Shown: positions 1 to 7,299, numbered from the stretch's first letter. The stretch: 12,383 nt of DNA from Victivallales bacterium (GCA_018648945.1 JABGQJ010000171.1:1-12383), one strand, 5' to 3'. Notes: a model not told the origin generated them from the letters alone. Numbers and translations: made by a program.

Positions 1-1
1 G

Positions 2-814
2 CAACCGCAGGATCCGCAAGATCCGCAAGATCCGCAGCAGCAGCAGGCGCAGGCTCAAGCCCAACAACAAGCGCAGAACCCAGCGGAACAGCCGCAGCAA
101 GCCCAGACACCGGCGGAACAGCGCGAAGAGATTGCCCGCGAGGCCGAGACTTTGGCGGACTGGATGAAGCGCATGGGCGAGACCAAGACCGAAGACCGGG
201 AGAAGGTCGCCGAGAAACTGAACGAGGCCCGCAAGGAGTTGGAGGCCGAACAGCTTCCCGAGGACATTCGCGAAGCCGCCAAGGACCGCGAAGAAGGCCG
301 CGAGGAGCAAGCGGCCGAGCAGGACAGGAAGGCCGCCGAACGGCTGCGCGAGATGGCCAAGACCTTTGAGGAGGAACGCAAGGAGTTGGTCAAGAATCAG
401 CTGGAGCGTCTCGCCGAGGCCGAAGCCCAGACCAAACGGCTGGCCGAAGAGGTGGAACGCGAGGCCAAGGAGCCCACGCCGCCGAAGCCCGACAAGCCCA
501 CTACTAACGAGAAGCTCAGCGAACTGGCCGAGGACTACCAGGAACTCCAGGACGAGAAGATGGAGGAACTGGGCAAGAGGCTGGAGACCGAGGTCGCCCC
601 GCAGAACCTGGACGCCACTGGCACGGACGGCCAGGAGGTCCCGAAGGATGTCACGCAGGACGCCTTGGAGCCGGGCGCCAGGCGCCTCCGTCAGCTCATT
701 GACGAGATCGTCGAACGAGAGATGCTGATCGACCGGGATCGCCGCGTGCCCGAGGAGTACCGCCCCCTCGTGGACACCTACTTCAAGGAACTCTCGGACG
801 ACGCGCGCGAATGA
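2..814 (+). CDS. Gln/Glu-rich coiled-coil protein, C-terminal part (5' end outside window)
   Basis: The reading frame is open to the left edge, so this is the last 270 residues of a longer protein; the Met at 152 is internal. The visible part starts with a low-complexity Q/P/A/D segment (three DPQ repeats, then QQQQ and QA repeats, about residues 1-45). It continues as a highly charged E/K/R/A-rich region expected to form long coiled coils, to about residue 200. It ends in a compact motif, VPEEYRPLVDTYFKEL. Q-rich coiled-coil proteins of this kind (compare DUF4175-like proteins) are known directly upstream of VWA/amidotransferase membrane proteins in planctomycete-like operons. The stop codon overlaps the next start (ATGA at 811-814), so translational coupling is likely and the two products may act together at the membrane. 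A membrane-anchored N-terminus is expected but not visible. No enzymatic motif is seen and the precise function is unknown. Confidence 0.82.
   Translation, partial: QPQDPQDPQDPQQQQAQAQAQQQAQNPAEQPQQAQTPAEQREEIAREAETLADWMKRMGETKTEDREKVAEKLNEARKELEAEQLPEDIREAAKDREEGREEQAAEQDRKAAERLREMAKTFEEERKELVKNQLERLAEAEAQTKRLAEEVEREAKEPTPPKPDKPTTNEKLSELAEDYQELQDEKMEELGKRLETEVAPQNLDATGTDGQEVPKDVTQDALEPGARRLRQLIDEIVEREMLIDRDRRVPEEYRPLVDTYFKELSDDARE
11..46 (+). repeat. 9-bp tandem repeat (x3) followed by CAG run inside the coiled-coil gene
   Basis: GATCCGCAR occurs three times in tandem (11-19, 20-28, 29-37), and CAG runs four times at 35-46. All are in frame and encode DPQDPQDPQ then QQQQ. In-frame repeats of this size can expand or contract without a frameshift. 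Confidence 0.85.
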
Positions 815-3075
815 ATCTGAACCTCGCCTTCCCCCCTTGGGTCCTGATCCTGGCCGCCGTGGTCGGGTCCGGCTCCGTGCTCACCCTTGTTCGCCGCAGC
901 CATCTGTTCCGTACGCCCCGTGAGCGCTGGTTGGTGATCGGCATGCGGCTGGTGGTGGTGATCTTGCTGCTGCTGGTCATGGCCGACCCGGTCAAGAAGC
1001 GGGCGGCCGGCGAACCGGACCGCGAAGCCCCTACGCTGCTCCTGGTTGATACCTCTGCCAGCATGGGCGCCGGGAATGGGGAGACCCGTCTGGCCCAAGC
1101 CCGCGCGATCCTGACCGATGTGTTGGCTGCCGAGCATCTGGCCGGGCGCGTGCAGATCCTCCCCTTCTCCGGCGAGCTGTCCACCAAGGCCACCGAACCC
1201 GACAAGCTGGCCTCTCTACACCCCAACGGCCCGGCCACGAATCTCGGGGCCGCGCTGGCCCGGGGCGTGCAAATGGCGGCCGGCGTGCGCTCGCAACGGG
1301 TGGTGGTGCTGAGCGACGGGCGGACCCAGGACCGAGGAAGCCTTGGCGATGCTGGCCTGGCTGCGCGCCGGGCCGATATTGCCATCTCCGTCTACCCCCT
1401 CGGCGAGCCCGCCGAGAGCCCCGATGCCTGCATCCGCAATTGCCGGGTCGAACGCCACGTGCCCGCCAACTCCCGCGTGCCGGTCGAGGTGGAACTGGGG
1501 CTGACCAAGGCCGAGGGACGGCCGATCCGCATCCAGCTTCGCGATGCCGACGAAAAGGTCGTCGACGAGGTCACTTTCGCGGCCGGCATCGAGAACATCG
1601 TCCGTAAGACCCTGACCTTCAAAGTCGAGCGTGAAAACCGCGCCCTGCATGTGCAGGTCGAGCCACTTGGCGAGGAGCCAAACCAGGCCGACAACCGCTT
1701 CCCCTTCCAGGTCACTGTCACCGATCCCAAGCTCCACGTGCTCTACATGGAGGGCTCGAACCACAAGGACAAGGTCTGGGAAGAGGTCATGGACTACGAC
1801 TTCATCCCCGCAGCTCTCCGGGAAGTCGGCAACATCGACGTCGATATCCTGACCGTGGACGAGCAGCTGGAGAAGGGCGGGCGCCTGTTCCGCGTGGATG
1901 ACGAGTCCCGGGGATATCCCACCACTCGCAAGGAGCTGTTGGCCTACGACGTGGTGATCTGCAGTGATATCAACCGCTCCATCTTCAGCGACGAGCAACT
2001 GGAGTGGACCCGCCAGCTCGTGGCCGAGAATGGCGGCGGCTTCGCGATGATCGGCGGCTATACGGCCTTTGGGGCGGGCGGCTGGGACAAGACCGTCTGG
2101 GAACAGCTGATCCCGGTGGACATGGCCACCGCCGAGGAAGAGAAGGGCTACGTTTGGGAAGACATCAAGGTCGATACCTCCGCCGCTATCCGGCACCATC
2201 CCATCTGGCATCTGGCTGAAGACGAGGCCGAGAACGCCCGCATCCTCGAAGCCCATCCCATCTTCAAGGGCACGAACCTGGTGAACCGCGCCAAACCCGG
2301 GGCCCAGGTGCTGGCCTACTGGGAAGACAAGGACATGCCCCTGATCTGCGTGCAGAGCTACGGCAAGGGGCGCTCCATGGCCTTCACTTCGGATGCTGCG
2401 GGTGGTTGGGGCGAGCTGTACCAGACCGAATGGGGTGAAGGCGAGCGCGACAACCGGCACTACCGCCGGTTCTGGCTCAATGCCGTGCGCTGGCTGGCCG
2501 AGAACAGCATGGCCTCGCACCGCACCGAGTTCATCGCCAATGCCGATGCCCTGCAGTATCGGCCCGGCGAAAGCGTGGGGTTGCGGGCGCATCTGCGTTT
2601 GCTCACGGAGCCCGCGCTGCTGCGTCAACTCACCGTCACGGCTCGGCTGGCCGAGGCCCTGGACACGACCGCCACGCTCGAACTAGACCCCGCGCGCAGC
2701 CAGTTTGTCGGCGATCTGGTCCTGCCTCGTGGTCTCATTGGGAACCAAGTCACCATTCTCGTGGCGGCCGTGAATCAAGAGGGCAAACCGGTGGGGGACG
2801 AGCAGGTTGTCGTCGGGCTCGATCACACCAGTCTCGAACTGGCGGATACCGAGCCGGACCACGCCGCGCTCGAAGCCCTGGCGGAGCTGACCGATGGCAG
2901 AGTGCTGACCAGTGCTAGCCAACTCAAGGCCCTGCTCAATGCGCCCGCCGCCCAACCCAAACCCGGCGCCCGCCGCTACTCCGTGCCCATTTGGGACAGC
3001 GCCTGGCTGTGGCTCCTGGCCCTGCTCATGATGTCCGCCGAATGGTTCTACCGCAAGGCCCTCCGCTTCCGCTGA
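811..3075 (+). CDS. Membrane-anchored VWA domain protein with class-I glutamine-amidotransferase-like domain
   Basis: A 754-residue protein. Two hydrophobic segments (about 9-27 and 41-58) precede a VWA domain (about 74-200) with a complete MIDAS: D80-T-S82-A-S84, T143 and D169 (in VLSDG). A beta-rich region follows. Then comes a class-I amidotransferase-like fold (about 310-540) with its elbow at GGYTAFGAGG (415-424), the form seen in PF07090-like domains. The usual nucleophile Cys is absent, so glutaminase activity is unlikely. A third hydrophobic segment (about 730-744) lies near the C-terminus. The likely topology is a large soluble domain held between N- and C-terminal anchors. Proteins of this architecture typically belong to MoxR-DUF58-VWA clusters thought to work in metal-dependent protein assembly or envelope stress. 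The start is fixed by the ATGA overlap with the upstream gene. The partner or substrate is unknown. Confidence 0.9.
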   Translation: MNLNLAFPPWVLILAAVVGSGSVLTLVRRSHLFRTPRERWLVIGMRLVVVILLLLVMADPVKKRAAGEPDREAPTLLLVDTSASMGAGNGETRLAQARAILTDVLAAEHLAGRVQILPFSGELSTKATEPDKLASLHPNGPATNLGAALARGVQMAAGVRSQRVVVLSDGRTQDRGSLGDAGLAARRADIAISVYPLGEPAESPDACIRNCRVERHVPANSRVPVEVELGLTKAEGRPIRIQLRDADEKVVDEVTFAAGIENIVRKTLTFKVERENRALHVQVEPLGEEPNQADNRFPFQVTVTDPKLHVLYMEGSNHKDKVWEEVMDYDFIPAALREVGNIDVDILTVDEQLEKGGRLFRVDDESRGYPTTRKELLAYDVVICSDINRSIFSDEQLEWTRQLVAENGGGFAMIGGYTAFGAGGWDKTVWEQLIPVDMATAEEEKGYVWEDIKVDTSAAIRHHPIWHLAEDEAENARILEAHPIFKGTNLVNRAKPGAQVLAYWEDKDMPLICVQSYGKGRSMAFTSDAAGGWGELYQTEWGEGERDNRHYRRFWLNAVRWLAENSMASHRTEFIANADALQYRPGESVGLRAHLRLLTEPALLRQLTVTARLAEALDTTATLELDPARSQFVGDLVLPRGLIGNQVTILVAAVNQEGKPVGDEQVVVGLDHTSLELADTEPDHAALEALAELTDGRVLTSASQLKALLNAPAAQPKPGARRYSVPIWDSAWLWLLALLMMSAEWFYRKALRFR

Positions 3076-3077
3076 GG

Positions 3078-3128
3078 CCGGGGCGCTGCCCCGAAGCCCC
3101 GCCGGGGAGGCGCACCTCCCCGGACCCC
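3078..3128 (+). repeat. Left 51-bp inverted repeat of the hairpin element
   Basis: Contains two nested palindromes: CGGGGC-GCT-GCCCCG, and CCGGGGAGG-CGCA-CCTCCCCGG. Its reverse complement recurs at 3575-3625. Directly after the VWA stop codon these hairpins could also act in mRNA 3' end formation, although no T-run follows. Confidence 0.85.
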
Positions 3129-3133
3129 TCGAA

Positions 3134-3170
3134 GTAGGGCCTTACGGTGTGGTGTACCACTCCGCAAGGC
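3134..3170 (+). repeat. GTAG-led imperfect palindrome
   Basis: GTAG at 3134-3137 is followed by 15-bp arms (3139-3153 and 3156-3170) around a central GT, with two mismatches. The equivalent site in the right half (3535-3564) is a perfect 13-bp-arm hairpin, CCTCGCGGAACGG-TAGT-CCGTTCCGCGAGG. The two sites differ in sequence but keep the fold. Confidence 0.7.
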
Positions 3171-3192
3171 GACTGCCGTTGCTGGCGCACAT

Positions 3193-3276
3193 AGGCGTCC
3201 CCAGAGCGGAAGCGGCGTCTCACCGCTTTCTGGGGGCCCGCCGTAGGCACCGGAACCGCCCGCCAGGGCTTGGGGA
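3193..3276 (+). repeat. Direct repeat copy 1 (84 bp, 95-bp period)
   Basis: Matches 3288-3371 at 81 of 84 positions, at an offset of exactly 95 bp. It includes the REP-like hairpin 3199-3235, whose stem is CCCAGA / TCTGGG outside and AAGCGGCG-TCT-CACCGCTT inside, with GCGG bulged on the 5' side. Confidence 0.9.
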
Positions 3277-3287
3277 TGAGATTCCCA

Positions 3288-3371
3288 AGGCGTTCCCAGA
3301 GTGGAAGCGGCGTCTCGCCGCTTTCTGGGGGCCCGCCGTAGGCACCGGAACCGCCCGCCAGGGCTTGGGGA
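3288..3371 (+). repeat. Direct repeat copy 2 (84 bp, 95-bp period)
   Basis: Second unit of the tandem duplication. Its hairpin (3295-3329) is perfect: outer arms CCCAGA / TCTGGG, inner arms AAGCGGCG / CGCCGCTT, loop TCT, and a 4-nt 5' bulge GTGG. The three differences from copy 1 are at 3294, 3302 and 3317. Confidence 0.9.
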
Positions 3372-3430
3372 CACCCGATGCAGCACAACTCCGTCTTGCC
3401 CAGATTGCCGTGCCGCAGGCACCAATTGAC

Positions 3431-3456
3431 GAAGGCGGCGAGGACGCCGCTTCTAC
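3431..3456 (-). repeat. GTAG-led palindrome, AAGCGGCG family, inverted copy
   Basis: On the minus strand GTAG (3456-3453) directly precedes AAGCGGCG-TCCT-CGCCGCCTT. This is the same palindrome as in the two direct repeats but in opposite orientation, with one extra loop base and one extra C in the distal arm. Confidence 0.75.
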
Positions 3457-3574
3457 CCTCGTCGCTGCACAGGCAGAGCTCTCCCGACTGCCTTTCCTCC
3501 CACGTTCTGCCGCCATGCGCGAGCAGCGGCGAACGCCTCGCGGAACGGTAGTCCGTTCCGCGAGGCCGTCCTGT

Positions 3575-3625
3575 GGGGTCCGGGGAGACGAGTCTCCCCG
3601 GCGGGGCTTCGGGGCAGCGCCCCGG
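3575..3625 (-). repeat. Right 51-bp inverted repeat of the hairpin element
   Basis: Reverse complement of 3078-3128 except for the six bases at the tip of one hairpin. That hairpin reads CCGGGGAGAC-GA-GTCTCCCCGG, a 10-bp stem. The outermost changed pair is G-C on the left copy and A-T here, so pairing is kept. Confidence 0.85.
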
Positions 3626-3663
3626 TTCCTTCCTGTGCACTCCCTTACTCCAGTCGTCCGGGC

Positions 3664-3691
3664 TTGATGCCATCATGCCTGCATGTACTTT
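3664..3691 (+). promoter_or_regulatory. Possible sigma70-type promoter of the amidohydrolase gene
   Basis: TTGATG (3664-3669), a 16-bp spacer and TACTTT (3686-3691). Both boxes are weak matches. The position, about 40 nt upstream of the start and just outside the hairpin element, is sensible. Confidence 0.25.
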
Positions 3692-3732
3692 GAACAGAGA
3701 CGCACGATCAACCACCCGAGGAGGCGGACACC

Positions 3733-4941
3733 ATGTCCCTCAAAGCCATCACCCACGCGCACCTGATCGACGGCAACGGCGGGATGCCGTTGAGCGATGC
3801 CACCATCCTCGTCCGGGATCAGCAAATCGAGGCCGTTGGCCAGGGGGTCGAGATCCCCGCCGAGGCGGAGGCGATCGATGCTGCCGGGCGCACGGTCATG
3901 CCTGGTCTGGTTGAGGGTCACGCCCATGTGGGCGGCAACACCGACGCCATCCAGGTTCTTCGCCTGTCCCTTCAGCGCGGCATCACTACCGTCTGCAGTG
4001 TCTCCGCCAACCGTGATGGCATTCGGCTGCGCGACGGTATCAATGCCGGTCAGGTCCGGGGCTGTGCCCGGATGATCGCGGGGGCTGTGGTCTGTCCCAC
4101 CCATGGGCATGTGAAGTTCCGCACCGCCGATGGTCCCTGGGAGGTCCGCAAGGCCGTCCGTGAAATGACCGACATGGGCGCCGACTTCATCAAGACCGCC
4201 GCTTCCGGTGGCTTCTGGGCCGCTAACGAGACCTGCAGCGTGCGCAACTACACCCTCGAAGAGCTCGAAGCATTGGTCGACGAAGCCCACGCCTGGGAGG
4301 TCCCCGTCGTCGTCCATGCCCACACCCAGCCCGGCATCGGCAACTCCATCAGAGCCGGCGTCGACCAGATCCACCACGGGTGCTTCATCGACGAAGCCGG
4401 CGTGCGCGGCATCAAGGACGCGGGGCTCTACTATGTACCCACCCTCCGCGTCACCTCCGACCGCAACCTTGCCGCCTGGCCGGACCGGCCTTGGATGCTC
4501 GCCGAGATGCGCAAATCCCAGCCGATCCATCGCGCTGGCGTGCGTCTCGCCCACGAGATCGGGGCCAACATCGCCCTCGGCACCGACTACCCCGGCTCCG
4601 GCCAGGGCTGGCTCGTCGGCGACGCCAGCCCCTGGGAGCTGGTCGAGCTGCAAGACTGCGGGCTCTCCCCCATGGAAGTCCTCGTCGCCGCCACCCGCAC
4701 CACCGCTAAGGCCTACCGCAAGCTCGACCGCTTCGGGACCCTCGAGCCCGGCAAGTTTGCCGACCTGCTCATCGTCGACGGCAACCCCCTCGACGATCTC
4801 TGGGTGCTCTACGACGAAACCAAGATCGCCCTGGTCATGAAGGAAGGCGCCGTCGAGCACGTCACCGACCTCTATCGCGACCACTACCGCATCGGCATCG
4901 ACCAACCCGCCAGCCGCTTCCGCGTTGAGGGATACGAGTAA
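3733..4941 (+). CDS. Metal-dependent amidohydrolase, imidazolonepropionase-like
   Basis: A 402-residue amidohydrolase-superfamily protein of full normal length. It has the N-terminal beta-sandwich strand (AITHAHLIDGNGG...), then GLVEGHAH with metal ligands H63 and H65. K154 in FIKTAASGG is the likely carboxylated lysine. H195 and H197 lie in VVHAH, H215 in DQIHHG, and D285 in ALGTDY. The C-terminal FGTLEPGKFADLLIVDGNPL is typical. All catalytic elements are present, so it should be an active cytoplasmic hydrolase of a cyclic amide, dipeptide or related substrate (the imidazolonepropionase/Xaa-Pro dipeptidase-like branch). The exact substrate cannot be read. No signal peptide is seen. The start is supported by GAGGAGG at 3718-3724, 8 nt upstream of the ATG. 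The beta-propeller gene follows after 19 nt, so the two are probably co-transcribed. Confidence 0.92.
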   Translation: MSLKAITHAHLIDGNGGMPLSDATILVRDQQIEAVGQGVEIPAEAEAIDAAGRTVMPGLVEGHAHVGGNTDAIQVLRLSLQRGITTVCSVSANRDGIRLRDGINAGQVRGCARMIAGAVVCPTHGHVKFRTADGPWEVRKAVREMTDMGADFIKTAASGGFWAANETCSVRNYTLEELEALVDEAHAWEVPVVVHAHTQPGIGNSIRAGVDQIHHGCFIDEAGVRGIKDAGLYYVPTLRVTSDRNLAAWPDRPWMLAEMRKSQPIHRAGVRLAHEIGANIALGTDYPGSGQGWLVGDASPWELVELQDCGLSPMEVLVAATRTTAKAYRKLDRFGTLEPGKFADLLIVDGNPLDDLWVLYDETKIALVMKEGAVEHVTDLYRDHYRIGIDQPASRFRVEGYE

Positions 4942-4946
4942 TACCG

Positions 4947-4956
4947 AAGGAGGAGG
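4947..4956 (+). promoter_or_regulatory. Ribosome binding site deciding the start at 4961
   Basis: AAGGAGGAGG lies 4 nt before the ATG at 4961. An earlier in-frame ATG at 4925 sits inside the upstream gene without such a site, so 4961 is preferred. Confidence 0.85.
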
Positions 4957-4960
4957 AGAG

Positions 4961-7033
4961 ATGACTGAACGACAGAAGAAGAGAACTCCATGGACACGTC
5001 CGGCCGCCCTGCCTGCCATCGCGTGCGCGCTACTGGGGGTGTTTGCCTGCCATCTCTGGAGCGGCAGAGACACTGGTGGCCCCCACGCCATTCTCACCGT
5101 GACGTCGGTGGTTCCCGAGACGATGTACGAGGATCGTGTCGATATCAACTTCCGCGTTGAGTGCCACGGTATCTCTGGGTGGTCCGTCTACCGTAGCGAG
5201 GATAAGGAGGGTTGGCGGACAAAGGGGGTGCGTTTTGGGGGCAACGCACAATACTCAGACAAGATACTGACCGGAGAGGTCCGCGAAGGTCACGCTCAGA
5301 TCCGTTCGCCAGCCAGACCCGCCCAGAGCTGGGAGAAGAACTACACTACGGTGGAGGCTGTTGGTACACGCGGTGTCAAGCGCACGAGCGGACTGCCATC
5401 GCGCGACTGGCGCGGCGCGGCGGCACTGGTGGAGCCGGGAGTGCCTTACACCGTGAACGTGGATCACCCCCTGCTGCTTGGTCGGACGATCCGGCATGGA
5501 GACGGCACGGTAATCTACTGGTGGCTCAGGATCCTCACTAAGCCCCAAGACGACCCCATGCCCACTCCTTCTCGTTACTGGCCCGTGCATGCCGTTCTGG
5601 ATGGCGAGGACACGATCAAGATCAAGATCGCGTGGGTTGGAGCCAGGCCAACCCGCCAAGCGCTGAAAGCAAAGCTGGCACCACGCTATCGCGTAGTAGA
5701 GAACTCCCGCATGCGGGAGATCCCGGCCAAAGTCGCGCTTGAGTGCAAAGGTTCGGGGACGCCTTGGATCGCTGCCGTCACGATTTCCCTTCTGGATATC
5801 CCCGCCGACCACAAGGACGTTCTGTTCGCATGTGACCTCGCCGGGGGACTGCCCTCGCATTCTCCCGTCGAGCTGGCCGTTCGCAGACGTCGCTTTCACG
5901 GTGAAGTATACCCGTTGGGAGTCGTCAATGTTATGCGCTCCGAGCGGATCAGTGAGGACGTGTACGACATGCAGTCCTACCGCGTCTTCCCCCAGCTCAA
6001 TGCTGCGGTGGGCTATGGCCGGAGCATCTACCTGATCAACCCGACCACCCTTGAGCGGGAACTGCTGTGGGACGGGGAAGGGGGCGGTCCGAAACGCCGC
6101 CGCCAGCCGGGGGTTGGTAGTTGTGATGTGACAACAGACGGGAAACAGCTCGCGTTCTACGGATTTGGCAGCGACCTGCCTTTGGGGATTCATGTCCTCG
6201 ACATCCAGACGCGGAAGATCGTCGTCTCCGCCCAGACATTTGGGTATTCGCCGAGATCCTCGCTCCGGATCAATGAGGCCGGTGACCGTCTCTGGGCGGC
6301 CACATATGGCGGTTACAACAGCGGCACCATGATCAAGGTCTATACGGTCAGCATTCCTGGGGGTGAGATCCAGCAGTCAGGGCCACTAGAGCACTACCAC
6401 CGTCCCGGCACCGGCAGGAGGTCCGAGGTGACGGGTTGCGTGTTCTCGCCAGATGCAGGGACAGTGGTGGCCGACTTCGCGTGTGGTTGTGTCCTGGCAT
6501 TCGACACACTGTTTGGCAGTGTGCGCTGGGAAGCTCAGGTCGAGATACCCAAGCAAGCTATCCATGCCCCGCGCATCGCCATCCAGGAAGACGGCCAAGA
6601 GGTGTGGGTTGGTTCCCGCAACGGCATCGTCCGCAGAAGCATGGCAACAGGCGCAGAGCTCGGCACGATACAACTAGACGGGTGCCCTACGGACAGGGAG
6701 CCGCTCTACGTCATGAGATGGTCGCGGTACGGTGAGCGTCTTGCGGTGGTGATGGCACTCCCTTCCTTCTGGCCGCCGGGCATCGTCGTCTTCGGCGACA
6801 CCGGGACGACGTCGGCAAAGCAATGCATCCCAAGGTGCTTCCCCGAGAGCGATCTGATCAACCGGGGCCGGTTGTCACCGGTAGGTTTCGTGGACGAGCG
6901 GCGTCTGCTGGCCCGGTACTGGGGCCTCCCAGGGGGGAAAATGGCACCCAAAGTCTGTGAACTGCTCCTGATCGACTTGGATCGTGTCCCCTCGCTGGCG
7001 AGTGGCGGCGCGCCTGCCGGGAACGGTGAATAG
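4961..7033 (+). CDS. Membrane-anchored or lipoprotein beta-propeller-like protein
   Basis: A 690-residue protein, not recognised as a named family. A basic N-terminus (about 1-14) is followed by a hydrophobic segment (about 15-33). That segment contains C22 and C30, either of which could be a non-canonical lipobox Cys, so it is a signal anchor or lipoprotein signal. Residues about 42-145 look like an Ig/Fn3-type beta domain (TVTSVVPETMYEDRVDINFR...). From about 325 to 675, repeated strands with propeller-like phrases follow: DVTTDGKQLAFYGFG, RINEAGDRLWAATYGG, CVFSPDAGTVVADF, IAIQEDGQEVWVGSRNG. This suggests a WD40/YVTN-like beta-propeller that faces the exterior. No enzyme motif is evident. 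Codon choice seems less G/C-biased at third positions than in the amidohydrolase gene, which could mean separate origin. It is probably transcribed with the amidohydrolase, but no functional link is shown. Confidence 0.8.
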   Translation: MTERQKKRTPWTRPAALPAIACALLGVFACHLWSGRDTGGPHAILTVTSVVPETMYEDRVDINFRVECHGISGWSVYRSEDKEGWRTKGVRFGGNAQYSDKILTGEVREGHAQIRSPARPAQSWEKNYTTVEAVGTRGVKRTSGLPSRDWRGAAALVEPGVPYTVNVDHPLLLGRTIRHGDGTVIYWWLRILTKPQDDPMPTPSRYWPVHAVLDGEDTIKIKIAWVGARPTRQALKAKLAPRYRVVENSRMREIPAKVALECKGSGTPWIAAVTISLLDIPADHKDVLFACDLAGGLPSHSPVELAVRRRRFHGEVYPLGVVNVMRSERISEDVYDMQSYRVFPQLNAAVGYGRSIYLINPTTLERELLWDGEGGGPKRRRQPGVGSCDVTTDGKQLAFYGFGSDLPLGIHVLDIQTRKIVVSAQTFGYSPRSSLRINEAGDRLWAATYGGYNSGTMIKVYTVSIPGGEIQQSGPLEHYHRPGTGRRSEVTGCVFSPDAGTVVADFACGCVLAFDTLFGSVRWEAQVEIPKQAIHAPRIAIQEDGQEVWVGSRNGIVRRSMATGAELGTIQLDGCPTDREPLYVMRWSRYGERLAVVMALPSFWPPGIVVFGDTGTTSAKQCIPRCFPESDLINRGRLSPVGFVDERRLLARYWGLPGGKMAPKVCELLLIDLDRVPSLASGGAPAGNGE

Positions 7034-7110
7034 AAGAGAGAGGGCGACAGCAGGGCGGCACGAGGCGTTCCGGCGCCCCACCAGACGCCACAGATTGCCG
7101 GACAGGCACC

Positions 7111-7134
7111 GTAGGGGCGGGTCGCGACCCGCCC
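7111..7134 (+). repeat. GTAG-led REP-like palindrome (GGCGGG family), forward copy
   Basis: GTAG (7111-7114) abuts a perfect 20-bp palindrome with arms GGGCGGGTCG / CGACCCGCCC. It forms an inverted pair with 7214-7236. It is the first strong hairpin after the beta-propeller gene and may also shape the mRNA 3' end. Confidence 0.8.
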
Positions 7135-7213
7135 GTGGTATAGGGCAACCGGGACCGGATTTGGCCGCGAACCGTGATGGAGAAATGTGCGCATCGCAGG
7201 GCCGTTGTCAGCA

Positions 7214-7236
7214 GACCGGTCACGACCGGTCCCTAC
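7214..7236 (-). repeat. GTAG-led REP-like palindrome (GGCGGG family), inverted copy
   Basis: On the minus strand it reads GTAG-G, then GACCGGTC-GT-GACCGGTC. It keeps the GTAGG lead and the GGTCG(C/T)GACC core of the copy at 7111, but the outer arm bases differ while pairing is kept. Confidence 0.75.
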
Positions 7237-7299
7237 GGGCGTCCGCGCAGGCAGATGTCCCCGTGATGCCCGCCGAACGCGTGGTGATCGCCTCCACCT

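Larger units (their letters stand above)
3078..3625. repeat. Non-coding hairpin-rich element bounded by inverted repeats
   Basis: This block fills most of the 657-nt gap between the VWA gene and the amidohydrolase gene. It starts 3 nt after the VWA stop. Its ends are a 51-bp inverted pair (3078-3128 and 3575-3625) that match at 45 of 51 positions; all six differences lie in one hairpin apex. Inward, 3139-3190 aligns without gaps to the reverse complement of 3513-3564 at 37 of 52 positions. The interior holds two tandem 95-bp units and three copies of an AAGCGGCG-type palindrome. No transposase or convincing gene is present. Open frames here (for example 3149-3667 plus, 3026-3715 minus) run through palindromes and duplications, so I treat the block as a MITE-like or composite REP element. 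I see nothing definite in the remaining 3626-3660. Confidence 0.75.

Noticed and set aside
3026..3715. Open frames of 229 (minus) and 172 (plus) codons in the gap after the VWA gene
   Set aside because: They run through tandem and inverted repeats and contain duplicated nonsense segments. The repeats explain the open frames better than a gene does.
4925..4960. Earlier ATG for the beta-propeller gene overlapping the amidohydrolase end
   Set aside because: It lacks a ribosome binding site; AAGGAGGAGG points to 4961.
3673..5148. Minus-strand open frame of 491 codons over the amidohydrolase
   Set aside because: The plus-strand frame carries a complete set of amidohydrolase metal ligands and a ribosome binding site; the antisense frame has no motifs.
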